This document shows, piece by piece, positions 6,222-12,752 of a stretch of 12,752 nucleotides of DNA. The DNA comes from Nitrososphaerota archaeon (GTDB taxonomy: Archaea; Thermoproteota; Nitrososphaeria; Nitrososphaerales; Nitrosopumilaceae), in NCBI GenBank assembly GCA_030624325.1, contig JAUXKJ010000002.1:1-12752 (forward strand). Reading direction: 5' to 3'. The notes beneath the pieces were generated by a model. That model was not told the DNA's origin and searched no databases. It worked only from the letters and a program-made list of their open reading frames with translations. Numbering within the stretch: the first letter of the stretch is position 1; each line of letters opens with the position of its first letter. A program made the position numbers and the translations under genes.

Positions 6222-7744
6222 TGGATAGTATTGCGGTATTAGATTTTGGATCGCAGTATAGTCACTTAATTTGTAGGAGAATTAGAGATTTTTCTGTATT
6301 TGCAGAATTAGTGCCATATAACATTCCAATAGAAGAGTTGAAAAAAATGGAATTAAAGGGAATAATATTTTCTGGAGGACCATCAAGCGTATACAAATCT
6401 GATGCACCATTACCAGAAAAAGAAATTTTTGAATTGAAATTACCCATTTTAGGAATATGTTATGGTCATCAGTTAATCGTTGATAATTTTGGCGGAAAGA
6501 TAAAAAGAGCAAATAAAGAATATGGTTCCTCGTTATTAACAATTGATAACGATTCGGATTTGCTAAATGGTATTGGAGAGTCTATACGTGCCTGGATGAG
6601 TCATGGTGATGAAGCAGAACAAGTTCCTAATGATTTTGAAATAATTGGGCATACTGAATCAGCTCGCACTGCAGCAATTTCAAATAAGAAAAATTCAATT
6701 TATGGAATTCAGTTCCATCCAGAAGTTGTTCATACTGAACAAGGTTATAAAATTCTGAAAAATTTTGCATTAAAAATTTGTGGTGCAAAACAAGACTGGA
6801 CAATGGAAACTTTTGTAGAAAATACCGTAAATCAAATTTCCAAGATTGAAGGCAATATTTTATGTGGAGTAAGTGGGGGAATTGACTCTACAGTTGCTGC
6901 TTTGCTAATCCACAAGGCCGTCGGAGATAGACTAAAGTGTATTTTTGTTGATAACGGACTTTTGAGATTAAATGAACCAGATGAGATTGAAGAAATGTTT
7001 ACAAAAAATTTTTCTTTCGATTTTCATCGAATTAATGCAAAGGAACAATTTTTATCAAAATTGAAAGGAGTAACAGATCCTGAAGAAAAACGAAAAATTG
7101 TTGGTGAAGAATTCATTAGAATATTTACTGATTTTGCAGAAAAGAATGGTCCCTTCAAATGGCTTGCACAAGGAACGTTGTATCCAGATGTCATTGAAAG
7201 TGGAGTATCAAAAGGTCCTGCAGCAGTAATTAAAACACACCACAATGTAGGTGGCTTACCTGATTGGTTAAATCTGGATATTTTAGAACCGTTACGTGAG
7301 TTGTATAAAGACGAAGTAAGAAGAGTTGGAGAAATTCTTCATATCCCAAAGAAACTTCTTATTCGCCATCCTTTTCCTGGACCAGGTCTTGCTGTGAGGA
7401 TAATTGGGGAGGTAACAGAAAAAAAATTGGAAATTGCAAAAATTGCAAGTAAAATTGTAGAAGATGAGCTCCAAGATGCTGGACTTTACGATAAGGTTTG
7501 GCAGGCATACGCAGCAGTTGGTGATGATAAGGCAGTTGGTGTTGTAGGGGATGAGAGAAAATATGGTAATATTGTAATGATTAGAGTTGTAGATTCTATT
7601 GATGCAATGACTGCTGATTGGACTAGATTGCCGCATGGTCTGTTAGAAAAAATCAGTAATAAAATTACAAATCAGATTGAAGATGTAACATGGGTTTCAT
7701 ATGTGGTCTCAAGCAAGCCACCAGCCACAATAGAACCACAATAA
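6221..7744 (+). CDS. guaA: GMP synthase (glutamine-hydrolysing), single-chain
   Basis: It aminates XMP to GMP using glutamine and ATP, the step after IMP dehydrogenase. The 507 aa protein carries all parts in one chain, whereas many euryarchaea split the two domains. The class I glutaminase (about 3-190) has the nucleophile in GICYGHQ (Cys80) and the HPE of the triad (His166, Glu168). The ATP pyrophosphatase P-loop is SGGIDST (218-224), with HHNVGGLP (340-347) after it. The C-terminal dimerisation/XMP domain has HPFPGPGLAVR (383-393) and KPPATIE (499-505). The end is IEPQ rather than the common IEWE; the conserved Ile and Glu remain. GTGATC just before the start is complementary to the 16S tail in the right register. 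An AT hairpin with a T run follows the gene. Confidence 0.96.
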   Translation: MDSIAVLDFGSQYSHLICRRIRDFSVFAELVPYNIPIEELKKMELKGIIFSGGPSSVYKSDAPLPEKEIFELKLPILGICYGHQLIVDNFGGKIKRANKEYGSSLLTIDNDSDLLNGIGESIRAWMSHGDEAEQVPNDFEIIGHTESARTAAISNKKNSIYGIQFHPEVVHTEQGYKILKNFALKICGAKQDWTMETFVENTVNQISKIEGNILCGVSGGIDSTVAALLIHKAVGDRLKCIFVDNGLLRLNEPDEIEEMFTKNFSFDFHRINAKEQFLSKLKGVTDPEEKRKIVGEEFIRIFTDFAEKNGPFKWLAQGTLYPDVIESGVSKGPAAVIKTHHNVGGLPDWLNLDILEPLRELYKDEVRRVGEILHIPKKLLIRHPFPGPGLAVRIIGEVTEKKLEIAKIASKIVEDELQDAGLYDKVWQAYAAVGDDKAVGVVGDERKYGNIVMIRVVDSIDAMTADWTRLPHGLLEKISNKITNQIEDVTWVSYVVSSKPPATIEPQ

Positions 7745-7745
7745 A

Positions 7746-7766
7746 ATTATTCTAAATAATCTTTTT
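7746..7766 (+). terminator. Probable guaA terminator
   Basis: ATTATT, a three-base loop and AATAAT (7746-7760) are followed by C and five T (7762-7766). The hairpin is all A/T and weak, but the T run right after the guaA stop fits archaeal termination. The feature lies in the 24-base convergent gap with the ROK kinase gene. Confidence 0.4.
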
Positions 7767-7768
7767 AG

Positions 7769-8647
7769 TTATATTAAACATGCACCAAAAACACCAGCTG
7801 AATCACCTAACTGATTTTTTAAAATTGGGGTATCTACCAAGTCACTGAAAACCTTGTCGTACACCGCATCTTTACCTTCGTCATAGAGAAATGAAATATT
7901 TGAAACACCTCCTCCCAAAACAACAACATCTGGGTCTAAGATATCAATGACATTAGCAAGACCGACTCCAAAATTTTGTAAAAATTCTGATTTCCACTCT
8001 TTTGCTTTTGAATTATTGATATTATTTACTATTGAAGATAATGTTTCATTTTTTCCAGTAAGTTCTTTCCATCTTTTTTCTAATGCTGGACCGCTAAGAT
8101 AGGTTTCTACACACCCATTTTTTCCACAATAACAGCTGTTACCTTTCTGTTTTAGTGTATGATGACCCCATTCACCAGCAATGAAAGTTCTTCCTTGATG
8201 AATTTTACCGTTTAGTACTATTCCACCCCCTACACCAGTACCCATTATTACACCAAAAACAACATCATAATTTTTTGCAGCACCCATTGTAGCTTCTGCT
8301 AAAGCAAAACAGTTTGCATCATTTTCAATTGTAATCTTGTCATCCAACTCTTTGTGTAAATCTTCTTGAATTGGTTTACCAATGAGACATTGAGTGTTGC
8401 TATTTTTTATTAAACCTGTTTTTTTAGATATTGCACCAGGTGTACTAACGCCAATTCTTACATCACTTTTTGCCAAAGTTTTCAGATCCTTGACTAGTGA
8501 AATTATTGAATTAATTATTGAATCATAACCTTTTTGTTGTTGAGTTGGGATTCGTTTTCTCTCAACTATGTTATTTTCATTATCAAGTAAGATTCCTTCA
8601 ATCTTTGTTCCACCGAGATCAATTCCGATTTTATTCACATTTTTCAA
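7769..8647 (-). CDS. ROK-family sugar kinase (glucokinase / N-acetylglucosamine kinase / fructokinase type)
   Basis: ROK kinases phosphorylate hexoses or amino sugars with ATP. The 292 aa protein has the N-terminal phosphate-binding GIDLGGTK (8-15), the catalytic base in ENDANC (Asp110), the adenosine-side MGTGVGGG (135-142), the sugar-binding GEWGHH (158-163) and the ROK zinc site CYCGKNGCVE with Cys172, 174 and 179. There is no helix-turn-helix domain, so it is a kinase rather than a ROK repressor. The EWGH signature is common in GlcNAc-, fructo- and glucokinases; the true substrate cannot be read from the sequence. The start is TTG at 8647, with an in-frame GTG at 8638 as an alternative. 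It is convergent with guaA and lies 103 bases after the thermosome gene. Confidence 0.88.
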   Translation of the reverse strand: MKNVNKIGIDLGGTKIEGILLDNENNIVERKRIPTQQQKGYDSIINSIISLVKDLKTLAKSDVRIGVSTPGAISKKTGLIKNSNTQCLIGKPIQEDLHKELDDKITIENDANCFALAEATMGAAKNYDVVFGVIMGTGVGGGIVLNGKIHQGRTFIAGEWGHHTLKQKGNSCYCGKNGCVETYLSGPALEKRWKELTGKNETLSSIVNNINNSKAKEWKSEFLQNFGVGLANVIDILDPDVVVLGGGVSNISFLYDEGKDAVYDKVFSDLVDTPILKNQLGDSAGVFGACLI

Positions 8648-8673
8648 TTATTAGTATCAGTTTTGAATTTTTC

Positions 8674-8689
8674 ATTTTAAATTTCCTCC
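8674..8689 (-). promoter_or_regulatory. Possible BRE/TATA element (or SD plus small ORF) upstream of the ROK kinase gene
   Basis: The minus strand reads AGGAGGAAATTTAAAAT. The purine-rich part followed by TTTAAAAT looks like a TFB-recognition element plus TATA box about 30 bases before the TTG at 8647. The same bases could instead be a strong SD before an ATG at 8675 that opens a 14-codon frame ending at 8631, overlapping the kinase start. I favour the promoter reading. Confidence 0.35.
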
Positions 8690-8750
8690 TTGGGAAGGAA
8701 TAGGTGGTAGTGAATTTGTTTGAGTTTGGAAATTTTCTAAGTAATAGGAT

Positions 8751-10379
8751 TTAGCCCATTGGAGGCATACCACCTGGTCCGGGTGGACTTCCGCCAGAAA
8801 TTGCAATAACATCATCTATTCTTAGTATCATGCAGGCAGCTTCTGTTGCAGATTTTATAATTTGTTCTTTAACTATCAATGGTTCTACAATATCTTGAGA
8901 AAACATATCAGCAATTTTTCCTTTTTTTGCATCAATTCCTGTCCATTTGTGTCCTTGACTTTGTTGTGCTCGAAGAGTTACCATAGTATCGATAGGATCC
9001 ATCCCTGCGTTTTCAGCAATGGTCAAAGGAATAGACTCTAAAGCTTCCGCATATTTCTTTATTGCAAGTTGTTCTCTACCATCAAAACTATCTGCCCAAT
9101 CCTTTAGATGTGAAGCAACGAATGATTCTGGTGCTCCACCTCCCCCAACAATTGATGGTTTTTCTATTACATCTTTTACCACCATCAATGCATCATGTAT
9201 TGAACGATCAGCTTCATCAACAACTCGTTGTGAACCTCCTCGTATTAGCAGGGTTACAGATTGTGGATTCCTACATCCTTCTATGAAAACCCACTTGTCT
9301 GACTCTACTTTTTTCTGTTGAACAAGGTCAGCTGAGCCAAGGTCAGAGGGAGACAAATCATCAATGTTAGTTGAAACTCTTCCACCGGTTGCCTTTGCAA
9401 GTTTAGTCATATCGCTTTCTTTGACTCTTCGTACAGCTAAAATTCCATTTTTTGCAAGATAATGCTGAGCGATATCATCAATTCCTTTCTGGCAAATCAA
9501 GACCTTTGCTCCAATTTCATGAATCTTATCTACCATGGTTTTGAGCATTCTATTTTCTTCTTCTAAGAACATCTGCATCTGTGTAGGATCACTTATTCTA
9601 ATTTCTGCACTCATCTCAGTTTTTTCAACTTCAAGTGCTGCATTAATCAGAGCTATTTTTGGTTTTTCAATTTTAGTTGGCATACCACTATGAACAATTT
9701 CCTTATCAAGAACTATTCCTCGAATTAATGAGGTGTCTTCAATAGACTCTCCTGCCTTTTTTTCTACTTTGATATTATCAAGGTCAACTGTATACTTTTG
9801 TTCTTTTTTTGTAGCGATGCTTAGAATTGCATCAACTACAATTTTTGAAAGAGTACCGCTATCTTCAGAAATTAATTTTGATTCCATACTTGTTTTGGCT
9901 ATTTTGAGTAATGATGCTTTATCATCTGGTTGTATGGTTTTTGCCATCTGAGATAGCAATTGGAGTGTTTTTTCAGCAGCTGCCTGATAACCCTCAACAA
10001 TTACAGAAGAATGAACATCTTTGTTCAATAGTTGTTCGGCCTTTTCTAATAGAGCGCCTGCTACAACAACTGAAGATGTAGTTCCATCTCCTACCTCATT
10101 ATCAATAGTTTTTGCAATTTCAACCATCATTTTTGCAACAGGATGTTGAACATCAATCTCTTTGAGAATTGTTGCACCATCATTTGTAATTGTAACATCA
10201 CCAATAGAATCCACAAGCATTTTGTCAAGACCTCTTGGTCCTAGGCTAGTTTTTACTAAATCTGCTACCAGTTTAGCTGCAGCAATATTATTTTTCTGTG
10301 CATCCTTTCCTTTTTGCTGAAGAGCACTTTCTTTTAGAACTAATACAGGTCCTTGTGGAGTTTGTTGAATTGAAGCCAT
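8751..10379 (-). CDS. ths: Thermosome subunit (group II chaperonin)
   Basis: Thermosome subunits form the double-ring ATP-driven folding chamber of the archaeal cytoplasm, with a built-in lid. The 542 aa length is normal. ATPase motifs are [10 protein letters not shown] (46-55), [10 protein letters not shown] (66-75) and GDGTTS (97-102), with VGGGGAPE and NAGMDPIDT in the C-terminal equatorial half; the Asp of the latter corresponds to the family's conserved nucleotide-site Asp. The flexible tail ends GGMPPMG, typical of archaeal subunits. I start at [11 protein letters not shown] (ATG at 10379), which matches the usual family N-terminus, rather than the ATG at 10400, which would add seven residues read from the inverted repeat. 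A TATA element and an 8-bp inverted repeat precede it. It starts 44 bases after the adenine deaminase gene on the same strand. Confidence 0.96.
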   Translation of the reverse strand: MASIQQTPQGPVLVLKESALQQKGKDAQKNNIAAAKLVADLVKTSLGPRGLDKMLVDSIGDVTITNDGATILKEIDVQHPVAKMMVEIAKTIDNEVGDGTTSSVVVAGALLEKAEQLLNKDVHSSVIVEGYQAAAEKTLQLLSQMAKTIQPDDKASLLKIAKTSMESKLISEDSGTLSKIVVDAILSIATKKEQKYTVDLDNIKVEKKAGESIEDTSLIRGIVLDKEIVHSGMPTKIEKPKIALINAALEVEKTEMSAEIRISDPTQMQMFLEEENRMLKTMVDKIHEIGAKVLICQKGIDDIAQHYLAKNGILAVRRVKESDMTKLAKATGGRVSTNIDDLSPSDLGSADLVQQKKVESDKWVFIEGCRNPQSVTLLIRGGSQRVVDEADRSIHDALMVVKDVIEKPSIVGGGGAPESFVASHLKDWADSFDGREQLAIKKYAEALESIPLTIAENAGMDPIDTMVTLRAQQSQGHKWTGIDAKKGKIADMFSQDIVEPLIVKEQIIKSATEAACMILRIDDVIAISGGSPPGPGGMPPMG

Positions 10380-10384
10380 TAAGT

Positions 10385-10405
10385 TTCGATTGAAATGCAA
10401 TCGAA
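10385..10405. promoter_or_regulatory. 8-bp inverted repeat over the predicted thermosome transcription start
   Basis: TTCGATTG (10385-10392), five bases, then CAATCGAA (10398-10405) form a perfect dyad. It lies between the TATA element and the ATG, where the transcription start is expected. This is a position where archaeal repressors commonly bind. Operator function is inference; an RNA hairpin is less likely if transcription starts inside the dyad. Confidence 0.4.
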
Positions 10406-10409
10406 GCCC

Positions 10410-10418
10410 CTTTTTAAG
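10410..10418 (-). promoter_or_regulatory. TATA box of the thermosome gene
   Basis: The minus strand reads CTTAAAAAG, centred about 35 bases before the ATG at 10379. It predicts a start near 10388 and an untranslated leader of only about 8-10 bases. It begins just after the adeC stop codon. Confidence 0.45.
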
Positions 10419-10423
10419 ATTTC

Positions 10424-12187
10424 TTACTTGAAAGGAGGGATGTAGGATCTTGTTTTGATATCAACTATTCCGCCAAATAAAATCCTAATAGCAGGCAATG
10501 CAAGAAAAGGTAAAAATAACGGGATCAAATGGGGATTTTGAAATTTACAACCTGAATCTAGGATTGTGGAATTAACATCTTGAAAGTTTTGAGAAACTTT
10601 TTCAAATGAATCTGTAGAAATTATTCCAGCCATTTTCAATGGCAAACTTGCAAGGATTTTTCCATTTTTTACCACTATCATTCCGCCTTGAAATTTTAAC
10701 AAATTATTTGCAGCATGTTGCATGTCCTCTTCATTTGAACCAATTACTATCATATCATTTTCATGAAAACTCCAAGTTGATGCAAACGCCCCAATTTGTG
10801 GGCCAAAATTTTTCAAAAAGCCAATTGCTCGCTTGCCAGAACCGTATGTTCTATCAAATGCTGCAACCTTCCAAACATCTTTGTCCACAGAGGCACAGAC
10901 ATTCCCATCTTTGACCCCAAGTTCCTCTTCATCTTTTTTGGTAATAATTTCTGAGATCATATGAATCAGGTTTGCAGTAACTGATTTTGATTTTGATTTT
11001 ATTATGAAATCTTTTGCTGATAATTTTTTTAGTTTTACAGTCTTTGTAAGCCATTTAGGAATAGGTTTTTTGTTGATTTTAGCTACAAGGGTTCCATTTG
11101 AAACAACCAGTTTTCCACCAACAAACACCTTGTTAGGTTTCATGGTAGTTAGATAATCAAAAACCAAAATGTCAGCTATTTTGCCGGGAGCAATTCCTCC
11201 AAGATCCTTTCCCATATTATAATAATCAAAACAGTTCTTTGATGCAATTGTAACTGCATCTACAGGATCTAGTCCTAACTTGATAGACTCTCTAACACAA
11301 TGATCAATATGTCCATATTTAGAAAGATCTAATGGGTCTACACCGTCAGAACAGAACATTAATCGGTTAGTAAATAGTCCTTTTGACATTACTTGAGGAA
11401 GAATTTCCTTCAAATCTCTTCTAATAGAACCTTCACGTATCATAATCCACATACCAAGTCGTAATCGTTCTAGAACTTGATCAAAGTTAATTGGTTCGTG
11501 GCATGAAAGAATTCCAGATGAAACATATGCATTGAGTTTTTTTCCTGATGCGCCTGCGGTATGACCATTGATTATACAATCATTATCTAACATTGTTTGA
11601 AGTGTCTTCATGGTTTTTGAATCTCGTGTAGTTACTTTGGTCCATGAAAATACTTCACCAAGACCAACAACATTTGATAATTTTATTGCCAATTTCTCTT
11701 GTGATGCAGAAAGTGCTTTTCCATGACTAAATTTTCTATCAACAGGTAGTCCTCCCGGTATTACATTGAAGATTCGAATTGGTAAACCTGAACAAAGTTT
11801 TACGAATTCTTGAAAACCTCGATAACCACATACACTTACAATATCAATCGGATCAGAAAAAAGAGAAGTTACTCCACAAAGAAGAGATTTTTTTGCAAGC
11901 TCTGATGGCAAAATAAACTGATCAATGTGAACATGAGGATCTGCAAAACCTGGAGTGACATATTTTCCTTCTAAATCAATTACTGTTGTGCTAGGTCCTA
12001 CTGTATGTGAAGAATCTTCCCCAACGTAAGCAATTCTTTGTTTTGAAATAGAGATATCTATCTTTGATAAAATTTCTCTAGAGTAAACGTTTACAAGCGA
12101 ACAATTTTTGAGAACCAAATCTGCGGGTTTATCACCCATTGCCACTGAATTGAGAGAACCAATTACAGAAGAAAGATGATTTTGCAT
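10424..12187 (-). CDS. adeC: Adenine deaminase family amidohydrolase (AdeC-like)
   Basis: Adenine deaminase converts adenine to hypoxanthine for purine salvage with a binuclear metal centre. The 587 aa length and full domain order fit the AdeC family: an N-terminal beta sandwich with ADLVLKNCSLVNVYSRE, a TIM barrel, and a C-terminal domain ending FLPFLALPAIRILFGGIVDI. Likely metal ligands are present: PHVHI (His85, His87), GLGEV (Glu178), NGHTAG (His209), SCHEP (His230) and FCSD (Asp281). Differences from characterised AdeC are HIDQ in place of HIES and CSDGVDP in place of CTDDxHP, close to the active site, so substrate preference may differ. The ATG at 12187 is about 28 bases after a TATA element. 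It is divergent from the ribosomal pair and upstream of the thermosome gene. Confidence 0.82.
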   Translation of the reverse strand: MQNHLSSVIGSLNSVAMGDKPADLVLKNCSLVNVYSREILSKIDISISKQRIAYVGEDSSHTVGPSTTVIDLEGKYVTPGFADPHVHIDQFILPSELAKKSLLCGVTSLFSDPIDIVSVCGYRGFQEFVKLCSGLPIRIFNVIPGGLPVDRKFSHGKALSASQEKLAIKLSNVVGLGEVFSWTKVTTRDSKTMKTLQTMLDNDCIINGHTAGASGKKLNAYVSSGILSCHEPINFDQVLERLRLGMWIMIREGSIRRDLKEILPQVMSKGLFTNRLMFCSDGVDPLDLSKYGHIDHCVRESIKLGLDPVDAVTIASKNCFDYYNMGKDLGGIAPGKIADILVFDYLTTMKPNKVFVGGKLVVSNGTLVAKINKKPIPKWLTKTVKLKKLSAKDFIIKSKSKSVTANLIHMISEIITKKDEEELGVKDGNVCASVDKDVWKVAAFDRTYGSGKRAIGFLKNFGPQIGAFASTWSFHENDMIVIGSNEEDMQHAANNLLKFQGGMIVVKNGKILASLPLKMAGIISTDSFEKVSQNFQDVNSTILDSGCKFQNPHLIPLFLPFLALPAIRILFGGIVDIKTRSYIPPFK

Positions 12188-12210
12188 AAAAGAAATTTGT
12201 TTTCGGAACC

Positions 12211-12219
12211 TATTATAGA
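12211..12219 (-). promoter_or_regulatory. TATA box of adeC
   Basis: The minus strand reads TCTATAATA, centred about 28 bases before the adeC ATG at 12187, consistent with a leaderless or nearly leaderless transcript. Confidence 0.5.
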
Positions 12220-12231
12220 TTCAAAGCGATG

Positions 12232-12239
12232 TTTAAATT
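12232..12239 (+). promoter_or_regulatory. TATA box of the L44e-S27e unit
   Basis: TTTAAATT is centred about 26 bases before the ATG at 12262. It forms a back-to-back promoter pair with that of adeC. The spacing supports the internal ATG as the true L44e start. Confidence 0.55.
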
Positions 12240-12261
12240 ACCGACTAGGCTGGCAATTTTT

Positions 12262-12543
12262 ATGAACATACCCAAAGAAGTTAACAGGTATTGCCCAAAG
12301 TGTAACAAACATACCAAGCAGAAAATTTCTACTTACAAAGCAGGAAAACGAAGGGGTTCTGCTATAGGGGAAAGAAGACACGCTGAGGACAAAAAAGGGT
12401 ATGGTGGACAAAAATTCCCAAAACTTGCAAAACCTGCCAAAACCACAAAAAAGTGGACACCGATATTGACGTGCACTGTGTGCAAAAAGAAATTCAATAA
12501 GCGTGGTATAAGAATTCGAAAGATAGAGTTGGTTGCACATTGA
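12262..12543 (+). CDS. rpl44e: Ribosomal protein L44e (eL42)
   Basis: A small zinc-binding protein of the large subunit, found in archaea and eukaryotes and located near the tRNA exit site. The 93 aa chain has the usual start MNIPKEVNRYCPKC, a basic middle (KAGKRRGSAIGERRH) and GYGGQKFPK, with Cys 11, 14, 71 and 74 forming the zinc site. An in-frame ATG at 12229 would add 11 residues, but it lies upstream of the TATA element and does not match the family N-terminus. The family start and promoter spacing both select 12262. The stop overlaps the start of the S27e gene in TTGA. Confidence 0.96.
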   Translation: MNIPKEVNRYCPKCNKHTKQKISTYKAGKRRGSAIGERRHAEDKKGYGGQKFPKLAKPAKTTKKWTPILTCTVCKKKFNKRGIRIRKIELVAH

Positions 12544-12737
12544 AAAAGGAACACATTCTAATTCCTGAACCTAGCAGTAAGTTTCAAAAAGTTAGTTGTA
12601 ATGAATGTAAAGAAGAAAATATTGTGTACTCACATGCATCATCAAAAATTACATGCAAGTCATGTGGAAATGTGATTGCAGAGCCAACTGGTGCTGTAGC
12701 AAATATTCATGGAAAAGTTTTAGGAAGTGTCGAGTAA
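12540..12737 (+). CDS. rps27e: Ribosomal protein S27e (eS27)
   Basis: A small-subunit protein with a C4 zinc finger. At 65 aa it has the normal archaeal length. Motifs are the N-terminal ILIPEPSSKF, VSCNECKEEN (Cys20, Cys23), ITCKSCG (Cys39, Cys42) and the closing EPTGAVANIHGKVLGSVE. It starts with TTG inside the L44e stop (TTGA), so it is translationally coupled to L44e; no ATG or GTG is available that would keep the conserved N-terminus. This pair is commonly followed in archaea by the gene for translation initiation factor 2 alpha, which would lie beyond the right edge; only 15 bases remain after the stop. Confidence 0.95.
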   Translation: MKKEHILIPEPSSKFQKVSCNECKEENIVYSHASSKITCKSCGNVIAEPTGAVANIHGKVLGSVE

Positions 12738-12752
12738 CCTATAATCTTCTAT

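Noticed and set aside
6262..7636. Minus-strand open frames inside guaA
   Set aside because: guaA is unambiguous across its whole length; these frames are compositional by-products of AT-rich coding DNA.
7730..7744. GuaA ends IEPQ instead of IEWE
   Set aside because: The conserved Ile and Glu near the XMP site are present; the last two residues vary and no frameshift is seen.
9019..9321. Open frames on the plus strand inside the thermosome gene (also 9062-9286 and 9733-9951)
   Set aside because: They are antisense to a highly conserved coding region, have low-complexity Ser/Pro or His/Leu composition, no promoter or SD, and no recognisable domain.
10639..10914. Plus-strand open frame antisense to adeC
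   Set aside because: No motif or initiation signal; the adeC frame is conserved throughout the region.
10981..11001. Three tandem copies of a six-base GATTTT unit
   Set aside because: In frame inside adeC, encoding a Lys-Ser repeat in a linker before the C-terminal domain; too short to suggest a functional repeat.
12238..12554. Minus-strand open frames over the L44e gene
   Set aside because: Cys- and Phe-rich translations are the mirror of a Lys-rich ribosomal protein gene.
1..12752. Search for CRISPR arrays, insertion sequences, tRNA and rRNA genes
   Set aside because: No spaced direct repeats, transposase motifs, terminal inverted repeats or tRNA-like cloverleaf sequences were seen; the window is nearly all housekeeping coding sequence.

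Overview
The window is an AT-rich, gene-dense stretch that reads as the chromosome of an ammonia-oxidizing-type thaumarchaeon (Nitrosopumilus-like). The grounds are: an archaeal gene set (Dph2, exosome Csl4, group II chaperonin/thermosome, ribosomal proteins L44e and S27e, archaeal MptE); archaeal TATA-type promoter elements placed about 25-28 nt before start codons, which suggests mostly leaderless mRNAs; and frequent TTG/GTG starts. The lineage assignment is inference from protein flavour and composition; there is no rRNA in the window. I see no mobile element, CRISPR array, tRNA or rRNA, and no gene-free stretch longer than about 130 bases.

Layout. 1-246 (+) is the 3' end of dph2 (translation factor modification). 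260-496 (-) is a small zinc-ribbon protein. 658-2027 (+) is a two-gene unit, csl4 (RNA exosome) then pheA (prephenate dehydratase), converging on a small two-helix membrane protein (2024-2491, -) through a nested palindromic 3' structure. 2528-3961 (-) is guaB, downstream of a dihydropteroate-synthase-like gene (folP, 3981-4862, -). folP is divergent from mptE (4897-5631, +), which makes the pterin diphosphate that a DHPS consumes. 5673-7744 (+) is an uncharacterised coiled-coil protein translationally coupled to guaA (GMP synthase). 7769-8647 (-) is a ROK-family sugar kinase, 8751-10379 (-) a thermosome subunit and 10424-12187 (-) an adenine deaminase homolog. 12262-12737 (+) is the L44e-S27e ribosomal pair, which continues off the right edge.

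Metabolic logic. guaB (IMP to XMP), guaA (XMP to GMP) and the adenine deaminase homolog (adenine to hypoxanthine) together describe purine interconversion, although they sit on different strands. mptE and folP form a head-to-head pterin pair. The rest is core information processing and protein folding.

Most worth a second look: the putative IMP dehydrogenase has no Arg-Tyr dyad in its flap; the DHPS-like protein has Ala in place of the usual loop-2 Arg; the adenine deaminase homolog has an altered catalytic loop; an 8-bp inverted repeat lies over the predicted transcription start of the thermosome gene; and an unknown coiled-coil protein is coupled to guaA. I did not find a wholly new multi-gene system: this is a mostly conserved housekeeping region with several non-canonical details.
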